NCBI RefSeq assembly: GCF_031846185.1
Contig: NZ_JAVRIF010000002.1
Coordinates: 248,001 to 312,000 of the forward strand
DNA from: Thalassotalea_H castellviae
GTDB lineage: Bacteria > Pseudomonadota > Gammaproteobacteria > Enterobacterales > Alteromonadaceae
Direction: 5' to 3'
Length of the DNA stretch: 64,000 bases
In this document: piece after piece, positions 16,992 through 25,845 of the stretch
Position numbering within the stretch: position 1 is the first letter of the stretch
How the letters are laid out: every line of letters starts with the position of its first letter
Translations under genes and position numbers: made by a program
The notes under the pieces: model-generated
Told to the model about the DNA's origin: nothing
What the model saw: only the letters and a program-made list of their open reading frames with translations
Database searches by the model: none

Positions 16992-19286
16992 CTACGCTTT
17001 TGCTTTAGCATGGGCCTTAGTGCTTGTTAAACACATTTCACTGGCAATTTTAACAATATCCTCTTTACTCGGCAGCACATGATAAGCCGCACTTCCAAGA
17101 GGAATAAAACTATCTTGAGCACAAAGTCGTTGTACCGCATGCGCATCATTAGTTGATTTTTCACAGAGTAACGCCAGAATCGCTTCGCTAATTGAACCGG
17201 TTTTTCGACACTCATCCACGATTAACACCTTTTTACAAGCTTGCGCTTGGGCAATAATGCCTCGTTCATCTAGAGGAGCTAACCAACGTAAATCAACGAC
17301 TCGACATTCAATCCCCTTCTTCACAAGCTCTTTTTCCGCTTGACGCGATAAGTAATAACCATTTCCATAGGTTAAAATACATAAATCCGTGCCATCGCCA
17401 TGCACTGCAACAGCCAAGTCATTTTCCTCACTAGCATTATTCTCTTTCGAGATGTTAGTCGCTAAATCATGCGTGGCCGCGTCAACACTTTGCTGAGCAG
17501 GGGCTGGGTATTCAAATGTCCATAATCCATCACCTTCTTGATGTAAATCTTTCGTCATGTATAAAGCAATAGGCTCTAAAAACACCACCACACGTTGCTG
17601 CTCTTTTGCTAATTTCACCGACGTTCGTAACAATTTGACCGCATCGGCTCCGTTAGAAGGACAAGCGATAATTAGCCCAGGAATATCACGAAAGACGGCA
17701 AACGAATTATCATTATGAAAATGACCACCGAAACCTCTTTGATAAGCAAGCCCAGCAATACGGATCACCATAGGATTGGTATATTGTCCTTTAGAGAAAA
17801 ACGATAAGGTTGCCGCTTCTCCGCGAATTTGGTCTTCAGCATTATGTACATACGCTAAAAATTGAATTTCAGGAATTGGCACAAAACCATTATGAGCAAG
17901 TCCAATAGCGCCACCCAAAATAGATTGTTCATCAAGTAAAGTGTTCATCACTCGATTTTTACCAAAACGTTCTACGAGTTTAGTTGTAACATTATAAACG
18001 CCACCTTTCTTTGCAATATCTTCTCCTAACAAGACAACATTTTCATGTTGAGCCATTAAATCGAGTAACGTCCAATTGATCAATTTAGCGAGATGTTGTG
18101 GCTTAGTCAGGTTATGTTTTTCGTGTTGAAAAAGCGCTTGTCGTTTTGTTTCGCTCACCAAATTAGGTAGGCTTTCTATGCTGGGCGGCACAATACTTTC
18201 CATCACTTCATTTGCATTTTGTAATCGCGGCTTTTTGACGACTTCTTCAGCAATTTTTTCTATGCGTTCGGCCATGTTTTCATAAAGATCAATAATCTCA
18301 TCCACGGTTAAAATATGATTATCCAGTAAAATTTTAGCGCTATGGAGCAAAGGATCATTTTGTTCATTCGCTTCTATCGTTGCTTGTTTACGATACACAA
18401 ACTCAGCATCTGAGCCGGCATGTCCTAATAAACGAATTAATTTCACATGAAGAAAAACCGGTTGTTGTTTTTCACGGGCCAAATTTGCAGCTTGCTGGCT
18501 GACACGATAGGTGTCTAAAAGGTTTAAACCATCACAAGTTAAATAAGTTAGCCCTGCTTTATTTTTATAGTTGGCTTCAATCCAACCATGGGGCGTTGAA
18601 GTGGAAATACCAATGCCATTATCTTCACAAACAAAAACAATCGGCATAGGAATCGATTGAAAGGCTGCCCAAGCGGCACTATTGATGGCCCCTTGCGCGG
18701 TTGAATGATTTGAGGATGCATCACCGAAACTACAAATAATTACACTATCATTTGGCATTTCACCTTGATGTCCTAATCGCTTTGCCAAACCAATCGAAAA
18801 GGCTGCTCCCATAGCTTTAGGTAAGTGAGAAGCGATAGTGCTGGTTTGAGGGGGGATCGATAACGCTTTACTGCCTAACACTTTATGCCGACCACCCGAA
18901 ATAGGGTCATCTTTTGCCGCAGCAAATGAAAGTAACATATCGTAGATAGCCGTTTGGCCATCCACTTGTTTACTACGTTGCAAGGTAAACGCGCCACTTC
19001 GATAATGTAAAAATGCCATATCGTTAGCACGAAAAGCTTTAGCAATAGCAGAATTGCCTTCATGACCAGAGCTACCGATGGTATAAAAACTTTGCCCTTG
19101 CTTTTGCATGACTCTTGAATGTAAATCTAAATGACGACTGGTTACTTGTGTTTCAAACAAATCCACTAATGCACTCGGTGTCAAACCAACCTCTTTGGGG
19201 GTCAGTTGGCAGCTGAGTGATGGTAAATTTAATTGTTTAACGAAGTGAATAAAGTTTTCTTTTAAACACTGATTGCGATCCGACAT
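16992..19286 (-). CDS. Fused alpha/beta E1 component of a thiamine-dependent 2-oxoacid dehydrogenase
   Basis: A 764-aa cytosolic enzyme decarboxylating a 2-oxoacid with thiamine diphosphate. Residues 1 to about 370 are the alpha part, with the TPP motif starting GDASSNH (about 188) and ending in EDNGIGIST. Residues from about 395 are the beta part (LLGEDIAKKGGVYNVT, DEQSILGGAIGLA, GYGxG-like TYGNGYY, and VDLRWLAPLDE in the transketolase C-terminal domain). Alpha-beta fusions like this belong to the branched-chain/acetoin type E1 group. No E2 or E3 gene is adjacent, so the lipoyl partner must be elsewhere. The neighbouring gcdH suggests amino-acid catabolism; the substrate is not determined by sequence. 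Confidence 0.85.
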   Translation of the reverse strand: MSDRNQCLKENFIHFVKQLNLPSLSCQLTPKEVGLTPSALVDLFETQVTSRHLDLHSRVMQKQGQSFYTIGSSGHEGNSAIAKAFRANDMAFLHYRSGAFTLQRSKQVDGQTAIYDMLLSFAAAKDDPISGGRHKVLGSKALSIPPQTSTIASHLPKAMGAAFSIGLAKRLGHQGEMPNDSVIICSFGDASSNHSTAQGAINSAAWAAFQSIPMPIVFVCEDNGIGISTSTPHGWIEANYKNKAGLTYLTCDGLNLLDTYRVSQQAANLAREKQQPVFLHVKLIRLLGHAGSDAEFVYRKQATIEANEQNDPLLHSAKILLDNHILTVDEIIDLYENMAERIEKIAEEVVKKPRLQNANEVMESIVPPSIESLPNLVSETKRQALFQHEKHNLTKPQHLAKLINWTLLDLMAQHENVVLLGEDIAKKGGVYNVTTKLVERFGKNRVMNTLLDEQSILGGAIGLAHNGFVPIPEIQFLAYVHNAEDQIRGEAATLSFFSKGQYTNPMVIRIAGLAYQRGFGGHFHNDNSFAVFRDIPGLIIACPSNGADAVKLLRTSVKLAKEQQRVVVFLEPIALYMTKDLHQEGDGLWTFEYPAPAQQSVDAATHDLATNISKENNASEENDLAVAVHGDGTDLCILTYGNGYYLSRQAEKELVKKGIECRVVDLRWLAPLDERGIIAQAQACKKVLIVDECRKTGSISEAILALLCEKSTNDAHAVQRLCAQDSFIPLGSAAYHVLPSKEDIVKIASEMCLTSTKAHAKAKA

Positions 19287-19314
19287 TGCTAGTTACCTTC
19301 TTGAACTCAAATCA

Positions 19315-19354
19315 TCAGCAATAACAATATTTTTATAGATTTCGTTATTGCTGA
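19315..19354 (-). repeat. Inverted repeat between gcdH and the E1 gene
   Basis: The arms tcagcaataac (19315-19325) and gttattgctga (19344-19354) pair perfectly over an 18-nt AT-rich loop. There is no clear T-run after it on the minus strand. It may therefore be an mRNA processing or stability hairpin rather than a terminator. Confidence 0.5.
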
Positions 19355-19373
19355 ACTTAGAAATTATTAAGTT

Positions 19374-20555
19374 TTAAAAAAAGGCTTGAATGCCTGTTTG
19401 GGCACGCCCTAAAATAAGAGCATGAACATCATGTGTACCTTCATAAGTGTTAACCGCTTCTAAATTCATCATATGACGGATCACATGAAATTCATCAGCA
19501 ATACCATTGCCACCATGCATGTCTCTGGCGGTGCGAGCAATTTCTAGGGCTTTGCCACAAGAATTACGTTTAATTAATGAAATCGATTCCGTGGCTAATG
19601 TGCCAGAATCCATTAAACGGCCTACCTGCAAACAGGCTAATAAACCAGTAGTGATTTCAGTTTGCATATCAGCAAGTTTCTTTTGAATCAGTTGCGTTGC
19701 GGCTAAAGGCTTACCAAATTGCTCACGGTCTAAGGTGTATTGTCTTGCGGCATGCCAACAAAACTCGGCAGCCCCTAAAGCTCCCCAACCAATGCCGTAA
19801 CGGGCTTTATTTAAACAACCAAAAGGACCTGACAAGCCTTTAACATGTGGTAATAAATTTTCTTCAGGTACGAATACATTATCCATCACTACTTCACCGG
19901 TAATTGATGCTCGTAATGAAAATTTCCCCTCAATTTTTGGCGCTGATAACCCTGACATGCCCTTTTCTAAAATAAAACCTTTGATCACTCCGTCAAGTTT
20001 CGCCCAAATAATAAAGACATCGGCAATAGGTGAGTTAGTGATCCACATTTTATTACCGGTAAGTCGATAACCACCTTCAACTTTTTCCGCTCGGGTTGAT
20101 AAACTCGCCGGATCTGATCCCGAATTAGGCTCCGTTAAACCAAAGCAGCCAATTAATTCGCCAGTAGCAAGTTTAGGTAGGTACTTCATTTTTTGTTCTT
20201 CTGTCCCGTAGGCATGAATAGGATGCATCACTAAAGAAGACTGGACACTCATGGCACTTCGGTATCCGCTGTCAACGCGTTCAACTTCACGCGCAATTAA
20301 ACCGTAGGTGACATAATTAACGTCTGCACAACCGTATTTTTCTTCAATGGTACAACCTAACAAACCTAGCGCGCCTAATTCTTTCATAATCTCAGGATCA
20401 AAGGTTTCATTTCGATTCGCTAATAAAACACGTGGCTGTAGCTTTTCTTGACAATATTGGTGAGCGCTATCGCGGATCATTCTTTCTTCTTCTGAAAGTA
20501 AAGAGTCAATTAACAGTGGATCTTGCCAGTTGAAATGAGGTTTTGAAGTTGACAT
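19374..20555 (-). CDS. gcdH: Glutaryl-CoA dehydrogenase
   Basis: A 393-aa FAD flavoprotein converting glutaryl-CoA to crotonyl-CoA in lysine/tryptophan degradation. Acyl-CoA dehydrogenase signatures are GCFGLTEPNSGSDP near 136 and the C-terminal MHGGNGIADEFHVIRHMMNLEAVNTYEGTHDVH region, here cited in part. The catalytic glutamate sits in TYEGTHD, as in GcdH. The N-terminal FNWQDPL and the SGYRSAMSVQSSLVMHPI segment are also GcdH-specific. The LysR regulator is transcribed divergently, a common arrangement for gcdH. Confidence 0.93.
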   Translation of the reverse strand: MSTSKPHFNWQDPLLIDSLLSEEERMIRDSAHQYCQEKLQPRVLLANRNETFDPEIMKELGALGLLGCTIEEKYGCADVNYVTYGLIAREVERVDSGYRSAMSVQSSLVMHPIHAYGTEEQKMKYLPKLATGELIGCFGLTEPNSGSDPASLSTRAEKVEGGYRLTGNKMWITNSPIADVFIIWAKLDGVIKGFILEKGMSGLSAPKIEGKFSLRASITGEVVMDNVFVPEENLLPHVKGLSGPFGCLNKARYGIGWGALGAAEFCWHAARQYTLDREQFGKPLAATQLIQKKLADMQTEITTGLLACLQVGRLMDSGTLATESISLIKRNSCGKALEIARTARDMHGGNGIADEFHVIRHMMNLEAVNTYEGTHDVHALILGRAQTGIQAFF

Positions 20556-20644
20556 TAGGCTTCCTATTTAGATTAGAAAATTAATTGTTATGAACAAAGA
20601 TTAAGCAAAAATTAGCTAAAGTTAAAATATAGTTTTTCTTTATC

Positions 20645-20667
20645 AGCTATAGAATTTAGCTATAGCT
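20645..20667. promoter_or_regulatory. Candidate operator in the gcdH-LysR gap
   Basis: The inverted repeat agctatag (20645-20652) and ctatagct (20660-20667) has a 7-nt spacer and lies 31 bp before the LysR ATG. It overlaps a direct repeat of the same unit. Its location in a divergent promoter suits LysR binding. A run of Ts follows on the plus strand, but no plus-strand gene lies upstream to be terminated. Confidence 0.5.
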
Positions 20668-20697
20668 TTTTTTTTACATTTCCTGAATAATCAAATA

Positions 20698-21531
20698 ATG
20701 GATTTAAAACACCTTAATTATTTCATCACGGTTTATGAGCAAAAAAGTTTTAGCGCCGCCGCTAAACATTGCTTTATTGCCCAACCTTCAATCTCAGCAG
20801 CCATTGCACAACTTGAACTAGAATTACAACAAGCCTTGTTTACTCGCCACGCGCGCGGTGTAACGCCAACAGATCAAGGAAAAAAACTCTACCCTCTTGC
20901 CAAACAACTTATAGGTAAAGCAGACGCCATTAAACAAACATTTTTATCTCAAGGTATTCATCAAAGCTTTCGCTTAGGGGTAACCAAAGGGTTAGGAGTA
21001 AAACGAATGAGCGCTTTATTAAATGATTTTACTTCTGCCGAGCCCTCTATGGAGCTAACTTTAGTACCACAGCATGAAAACTCAGATGCTCGCATCATCA
21101 TTAAAGAAGAATTAAAAGATGAGGAAAAGTATCATTTAATTTGGCAAGAAGATTATTTATTAGTGTTACCGATGAACCATCCGCTGTCATTAAAAGACGA
21201 AATACGTTTATCAGATCTAGACGGTTTGGCCTTTATTCAACGATCTCCATGCAATGCCTGGCAAATGCTTAATGACACGTTGACGCTATCGGGTATTCAA
21301 TTAGACATCCGAGCCAAAATTCAAACCATAGATTATGCACTCGGCTTAGTACGAGCAGGTTTAGGTTGTGCGCTGGTGCCCGCACATCCTGAAATTATCG
21401 AAAACACGGATCTAACGTTCAAAGCAATCAATAAACTTAAATTAACGCGTGAAATTGTGCTGGCTTACCAACATCCCTCGCCCTTGTTAAACACTCTACG
21501 ACAACAAGTAAAACTCATCTCAGAGAGCTAA
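20698..21531 (+). CDS. LysR-family transcriptional regulator, probable regulator of gcdH
   Basis: A 277-aa regulator. The N-terminal winged helix (residues about 1-60, HLNYFITVYEQKSFSAAAKH followed by the recognition helix QPSISAAIAQLE) is clear. The C-terminal effector domain is of the LysR substrate-binding type. It is divergent from gcdH with 142 bp between the starts, and an inverted repeat lies in that gap. The effector might be glutaryl-CoA or glutarate, but this is inferred only from position. Confidence 0.87.
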   Translation: MDLKHLNYFITVYEQKSFSAAAKHCFIAQPSISAAIAQLELELQQALFTRHARGVTPTDQGKKLYPLAKQLIGKADAIKQTFLSQGIHQSFRLGVTKGLGVKRMSALLNDFTSAEPSMELTLVPQHENSDARIIIKEELKDEEKYHLIWQEDYLLVLPMNHPLSLKDEIRLSDLDGLAFIQRSPCNAWQMLNDTLTLSGIQLDIRAKIQTIDYALGLVRAGLGCALVPAHPEIIENTDLTFKAINKLKLTREIVLAYQHPSPLLNTLRQQVKLISES

Positions 21532-21665
21532 ATTTTGTCAAATGCCAAAATTCCTGTTAAAGGACTTCCCCCAACTGCATTCATTCTTACAATTTTTATA
21601 CAATTCAACTCTCGAACACACAGACAATGCACATTTACATTTGTTAATATAACGTAATAAGTCGC

Positions 21666-21695
21666 AGGAAGTTCTGTAAAACAGTATAACTTCCT
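21666..21695. promoter_or_regulatory. Compound palindrome upstream of the MipA-DUF3019 operon
   Basis: Outer arms aggaagtt (21666-21673) and aacttcct (21688-21695) enclose an inner palindrome ctgtaaaacag (21674-21684). It ends 46 bp before the first ATG, a suitable place for an operator, and no T-run follows it. The downstream operon encodes its own response regulator, a natural candidate to bind here. Confidence 0.4.
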
Positions 21696-21741
21696 ATAAA
21701 AAAGTGACGTTTAATAACACCTCAAATGGATACATAATGTA

Positions 21742-22593
21742 ATGAAAATTAGTTTCGCTTTACTATTGATGTTGTTTATCTGCACAAATAGTTTAGCTAA
21801 TGAAAAAAAACCACTAAAAGAAAGTACCGTCTTTAATAAAACCTTTAGCTGGCAGGCACAAGCGGGAGTTTCATTACAGTACACTACTTCTATTATTAAA
21901 GGGGTCAATCAAGATAACCTCGGTAATTATCTTAACATCTCAATATTATTCGACTTCTATTATAAAGGCTTCTTTATACAATCGGATCATCGCCGTGCTG
22001 ATACCCATAACTTAGGTGCTGAAATTGGCTATCAACTGATTGTCGAAGACGATTGGGAATTAGATGTGATCAGTAAATCATATATTGGTGGTTTTAATCC
22101 TGAAGAAGTCATAGACATTGCTGATAAAGATATCCCCATTTTAATGGGTTTAAAATCAAGGGGAACTGCTGATGGCATTGGTATTCGTTATACCCGCTTT
22201 CACGATGATAGTATTTTTTCATTCGATATCGCCGCTTTAGCTCCATTAAGTGCGGCTGATGGCTGGGTGATGGACGCCTTTTATAGCCATATTGTTCCTT
22301 ATCGCAATTGGGATATTTACCTCAACGCTGGCATGACCTATTACTCAGATAAAGTCATGAATTACTATGTTGGTATCGACAGTGAAGAAGTGTCCCCCTT
22401 GAGAGAAGAGTTTACCGCTCATCACGCATTGCGCACGCAAGTTGAAGTGTTTGCTCAGTATCCATTATCAAAATCTTGGACGTTTAATATTGGTTTAAGC
22501 CAAAATTATTACTTTGGTGATTTAAGCGAGAGTCCAATCGTTGAAACAGAAAATGCTTCCCAAATTATGGCGGGGGTACTGTATGTTTTTTAA
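21742..22593 (+). CDS. MipA/OmpV-family outer-membrane protein
   Basis: A 283-aa beta-barrel protein. A signal peptide (residues 1-19, ending SLANE) is followed by alternating beta-strand segments and a terminal aromatic residue (GVLYVF). The pattern FYYKGFFIQSDHRRADTHNLGAEIGYQL and the conserved GIRYTRF region fit the MipA/OmpV family (MltA-interacting proteins and Vibrio OmpV). It is the first gene of a four-gene operon with a DUF3019 protein and a two-component system; its 3' end overlaps the next gene by 11 bp. Such operons are thought to sense envelope stress, but its function is not known. Confidence 0.82.
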   Translation: MKISFALLLMLFICTNSLANEKKPLKESTVFNKTFSWQAQAGVSLQYTTSIIKGVNQDNLGNYLNISILFDFYYKGFFIQSDHRRADTHNLGAEIGYQLIVEDDWELDVISKSYIGGFNPEEVIDIADKDIPILMGLKSRGTADGIGIRYTRFHDDSIFSFDIAALAPLSAADGWVMDAFYSHIVPYRNWDIYLNAGMTYYSDKVMNYYVGIDSEEVSPLREEFTAHHALRTQVEVFAQYPLSKSWTFNIGLSQNYYFGDLSESPIVETENASQIMAGVLYVF

Positions 22594-23038
22594 ACTAGGC
22601 GATGGAACTGCGTGGTTGAGATTAACATGGCTAGGCGCATTAATTTGCTTAGTAGCCGCATCAAAAGTAATAGCACAAGAAAACAAGCAAATACAATTAT
22701 CGGCAAAACTAACCTCAGCAAATGATATTCTTTTGTCGGCCAAACCAGCTAATTGCGTGGCTTTGCACCAAGGACGAACGTGTTATGCAACGGTTGCTAT
22801 TCAATGGCAAACGCCAACGATTGGAAATTTTTGTCTCTATCAAAAAACAACAAAGACTTTGATGCAATGTTGGAAAAACAGTCAAGGCGAACAAATTCAA
22901 TTTGAGTTTGAATCTGATATAAAGCGCGAATATCAATTAGTCGCAGAGAAAACTAAGAGCATTATTGCAGAAACCGCTGTCAATGTTAGTTGGGTGCATA
23001 AAGCGACACCGAGAAAAAGAAGGTGGCGTTTATTCTAA
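22583..23038 (+). CDS. DUF3019 family secreted protein
   Basis: A 151-aa protein of unknown function. A signal peptide (about 1-32, hydrophobic LTWLGALICLVAASKVIA) precedes a small beta-rich domain with four cysteines (NCVALHQGRTC, FCLYQ, MQCWK) likely to form two disulfides. It ends in a basic tail. This matches the DUF3019 family, which regularly lies between a MipA/OmpV gene and a two-component system in Alteromonadales. The start at 22583 overlaps the previous gene, indicating coupling. Confidence 0.78.
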   Translation: MFFKLGDGTAWLRLTWLGALICLVAASKVIAQENKQIQLSAKLTSANDILLSAKPANCVALHQGRTCYATVAIQWQTPTIGNFCLYQKTTKTLMQCWKNSQGEQIQFEFESDIKREYQLVAEKTKSIIAETAVNVSWVHKATPRKRRWRLF

Positions 23039-23062
23039 TGAAAATAGTAAAGAGGATCATAC

Positions 23063-23764
23063 ATGGCAACCGCTCATAAACTGCTTTTAGTTGAAGACGA
23101 CCTGACATTAGCCGGTTGGGTGATAGAATATTTACAAGAACAACATTTTATTGTCGAACATGTTGCTCGTGGTGACTTAGTCCAAGAGAAAGTTAGCGAG
23201 TTTTCACCCGACTTAGTGTTGTTAGATGTTATGCTGCCGGGTCTAAACGGCATTGAAGTTTGTCGTCTGTTAAGAGAAGACTCACAACTACCGATAATTA
23301 TGTTAACAGCACGTTCAGATGAATTTGATGAAGTTATAGGCTTAGAAGCTGGAGCAAATGATTATGTCATCAAACCAGTTAGACCCAGAGCGCTATTAGC
23401 ACGTATTAACAGTGCGTTAAAATTTAACGTTGCGCCACCGCAAAATACCCAAGAGATTACTCTAGGACAATTAAGCATTAACAGCGAAGCAAACCGAGTA
23501 ATTTATAACGGGAAGGAAATAGAACTATCCACCAGTTTATTCGCATTCCTTTGGTTTTTGGCCAACCATGCCGGTGAAGTGGTTGATCGAGACACCGTAT
23601 TTAAAGCGTTGAAAAATCGAGAATATGATGGTTTAGATAGGCGATTTGACGTCATGCTTTCTACTTTAAGAAAAATCTTTAATGATGATCCACAAAGTCC
23701 AAAAAAGTTTAAAACTGTATGGGGAAAAGGGTATCTATTTGTTGCCGATGCTTGGAATGATTAA
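23063..23764 (+). CDS. OmpR/PhoB-family response regulator
   Basis: A 233-aa DNA-binding regulator. The receiver domain has the acidic pair (EDD) near residue 11, the phosphorylated aspartate in LLLDVMLPGLNG near 54, and the conserved Thr and Lys (TARSDE, KPVRPRAL). The C-terminal winged-helix domain (about 135-230) contains DRRFDVMLSTLRK and WGKGYLF. The kinase gene starts 3 bp after the stop codon. Confidence 0.93.
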   Translation: MATAHKLLLVEDDLTLAGWVIEYLQEQHFIVEHVARGDLVQEKVSEFSPDLVLLDVMLPGLNGIEVCRLLREDSQLPIIMLTARSDEFDEVIGLEAGANDYVIKPVRPRALLARINSALKFNVAPPQNTQEITLGQLSINSEANRVIYNGKEIELSTSLFAFLWFLANHAGEVVDRDTVFKALKNREYDGLDRRFDVMLSTLRKIFNDDPQSPKKFKTVWGKGYLFVADAWND

Positions 23765-23767
23765 CCC

Positions 23768-25069
23768 ATGACTCGATTATTTCTCAGTATAATTATCGCA
23801 GTATTAGGATCGTTATTTTTTATTGGTTGGGGCTTAGATCAACTTGTTGCCGAACAAGAAAATCCTCAAGAGCAGAGTGATATATATATTTATAAACAAC
23901 TTGTAGAAGGGTTTACTACACAGCTTAATACCCTGCCTGAAAAAGCAATACACGAGACAACCGAAAATTTTGCGAAACATTACCAACTAGCAATCACATT
24001 AGACGACATAAATAATATTGCTCTACCTGCTTCGTTACGATCGCAACTTTCACAACATGGCGGTTTACTGCTTGCTACCGATGAGCAAGCATATATATTA
24101 CGAAAAATACCGCAACACCCGCAGCAGTTGGTCAAATTACAACTTCCAAGCACTTCGGAAGACAATCAACAATTGAACATAATGTTAACCGCGGTTTTAT
24201 ATATAGGTGTTTGTGCGATATTAATTTTATGGTTATTTCCGCTAGCACGTCGTTTATTTATCTTAACCAATGCCGCGGAAAAAATTGGCAAGGGTGATTT
24301 AGGCGTGCGCGTCCCTAATAGTCGCTTTTCCTATATCAATCGTCTTGAAAAAAGCTTCAACCAAATGGCCAGCCAAATTGAAAAATTAATGGCCGATAAT
24401 AAATTATTAGCGCGTAGCCTTTCCCACGATATTCGTACGCCTATGTCATGTTTAAGGTTTGGCGTTGAAGCAGCACTTGATACTGATAATACTGCCAAGA
24501 AAAATGAGTACCTTAATAGAATGGAAGCAGAGCTTACCAATATGGAAGCAATGACTAGTGCTTTTTTATCTTATGCTGGCATGGAAAGACAAGGCATACA
24601 TTTAAGATCCGAAAAAGTCGATATCAATCAATTTATAAGCAATATATGTCATGATTTTCAATCGCTTGCCGAACAATACAATGTTAAATTAACTTGTCAG
24701 TTATTGGATAAAACAATGGTTTACACCTTAGACTCTCATTGGTTTCATCAAGCGTTACAAAATTTGATCAGCAATGCCGTTCAATATGCCAGCAGCCAAG
24801 TTGTGTTATCTGTCGCAGTAAAAACGAAAACAATCGAATTTATCGTAGAAGATGATGGCGATGGTTTAGCGCAAGACGATTTAGCTATTATTTTCGATCC
24901 TTTTGTTAAGCTTGATACTGCGCGATCGAGAGAGCATGGTCATTTCGGTTTAGGTTTAGCCATTTGTCAAAAAGTTGTTCATTGGCATAAAGGTAAAATT
25001 GCTGCGACTAACTCCACAAACTTATCAGGTGCATGTTTTACAATTTCATTACCGCGTTACCTAGCCTAA
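23768..25069 (+). CDS. Sensor histidine kinase
   Basis: A 433-aa inner-membrane kinase partnered with the upstream response regulator. It has two transmembrane helices (about 3-21 and 143-160) around a periplasmic sensor region of about 120 aa. These are followed by HAMP, an H-box with the phosphorylated histidine in SLSHDIRTPMS near residue 221, an N-box NLISNAVQYA, and the G-boxes DDGDGL and GLGLAI. No residue appears missing. The ligand is unknown; the outer-membrane genes at the head of the operon suggest an envelope signal. Confidence 0.92.
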   Translation: MTRLFLSIIIAVLGSLFFIGWGLDQLVAEQENPQEQSDIYIYKQLVEGFTTQLNTLPEKAIHETTENFAKHYQLAITLDDINNIALPASLRSQLSQHGGLLLATDEQAYILRKIPQHPQQLVKLQLPSTSEDNQQLNIMLTAVLYIGVCAILILWLFPLARRLFILTNAAEKIGKGDLGVRVPNSRFSYINRLEKSFNQMASQIEKLMADNKLLARSLSHDIRTPMSCLRFGVEAALDTDNTAKKNEYLNRMEAELTNMEAMTSAFLSYAGMERQGIHLRSEKVDINQFISNICHDFQSLAEQYNVKLTCQLLDKTMVYTLDSHWFHQALQNLISNAVQYASSQVVLSVAVKTKTIEFIVEDDGDGLAQDDLAIIFDPFVKLDTARSREHGHFGLGLAICQKVVHWHKGKIAATNSTNLSGACFTISLPRYLA

Positions 25070-25167
25070 GTTTCATTGAATTTTACTATCTTTAGCTGGC
25101 CTATTAAGGTTTAATAATCGGATTCAATCTAGTCCTTAATTTTCAAAACAAACTATAGAGAAACTAA

Positions 25168-25800
25168 ATGAGTAAACCAATTAAAATTGAATATTTTACA
25201 GATGTTTTATGTGTTTGGGCGTGGGTATCACAACAACGCATTGAACGTTTAGAAAAACTGTTTGGTGAGCAAATCAGCTTCCAATTTAGATATCTCGACG
25301 TGTTTGGTGATACTCAGCAAAAAATGCAAAACCAATGGGCAGAACGGGGCCATTATCAAGGCTTTGCTGAACATGTGAAAAACTCAGCCAGCTGTGAGCC
25401 TAATGCTATCATCAACCCTAAAATTTGGCAGGAAGTACAACCGACTACGTCAACAACCGCCCACTTAATTTTGAAAGCAATTGAGCTGGCATATCATGCC
25501 GATAAAAGTAGCGAAATGGCGTTAGTATTTCGAAAAGCGTTTTATATTGACGCCCTCGACATCAGTCAGTTATCCATATTAATGCAGCTAGTTTCTGAGC
25601 ACGGTTTAGAAACAACGCTTGTGCAAAAATTCGTGGAAAATGGCCAAGCTATCGCCGCCTTAATGACCGACTATCAATACGCGAATCAACAATCATTAAA
25701 AGGTAGCCCTACATTTATCATTGATAATAGCCGGCAAGTTTTATTTGGCAATGTCAGTGACAAGGTTTTACAAGCCAATATTAGTGCGCATATAAGTTAG
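25168..25800 (+). CDS. DsbA-superfamily protein (2-hydroxychromene-2-carboxylate isomerase/FrnE-like)
   Basis: A 210-aa thioredoxin-fold protein. The N-terminal IEYFTDVLCVWAWV occupies the position of the redox motif but has only the first cysteine (CVWA instead of CXXC). The cis-proline loop GSPTFII is present near residue 178. This suits the HCCA isomerase/DsbA branch, whose members are often non-redox or glutathione-dependent. There is no signal peptide, so it acts in the cytosol. Substrate unknown. Confidence 0.75.
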   Translation: MSKPIKIEYFTDVLCVWAWVSQQRIERLEKLFGEQISFQFRYLDVFGDTQQKMQNQWAERGHYQGFAEHVKNSASCEPNAIINPKIWQEVQPTTSTTAHLILKAIELAYHADKSSEMALVFRKAFYIDALDISQLSILMQLVSEHGLETTLVQKFVENGQAIAALMTDYQYANQQSLKGSPTFIIDNSRQVLFGNVSDKVLQANISAHIS

Positions 25801-25820
25801 GGCTTTCATACCCTAACTTA
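25793..25820. terminator. Hairpin in the convergent gap after the DsbA-like gene
   Basis: The arms taagttaggg (25793-25802) and ccctaactta (25811-25820) form a 10-bp stem with an 8-nt loop. The stop codon lies in the left arm. No T-run follows, so terminator strength is doubtful. Confidence 0.4.
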
Positions 25821-25845
25821 GTTACAAGAGAATGACTCGTTTCGC

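Noticed and set aside
20645..20680. Rho-independent terminator reading of the gcdH/LysR gap repeat
   Set aside because: The stem followed by Ts looks like one on the plus strand, but no plus-strand gene lies upstream. An operator is the better explanation.
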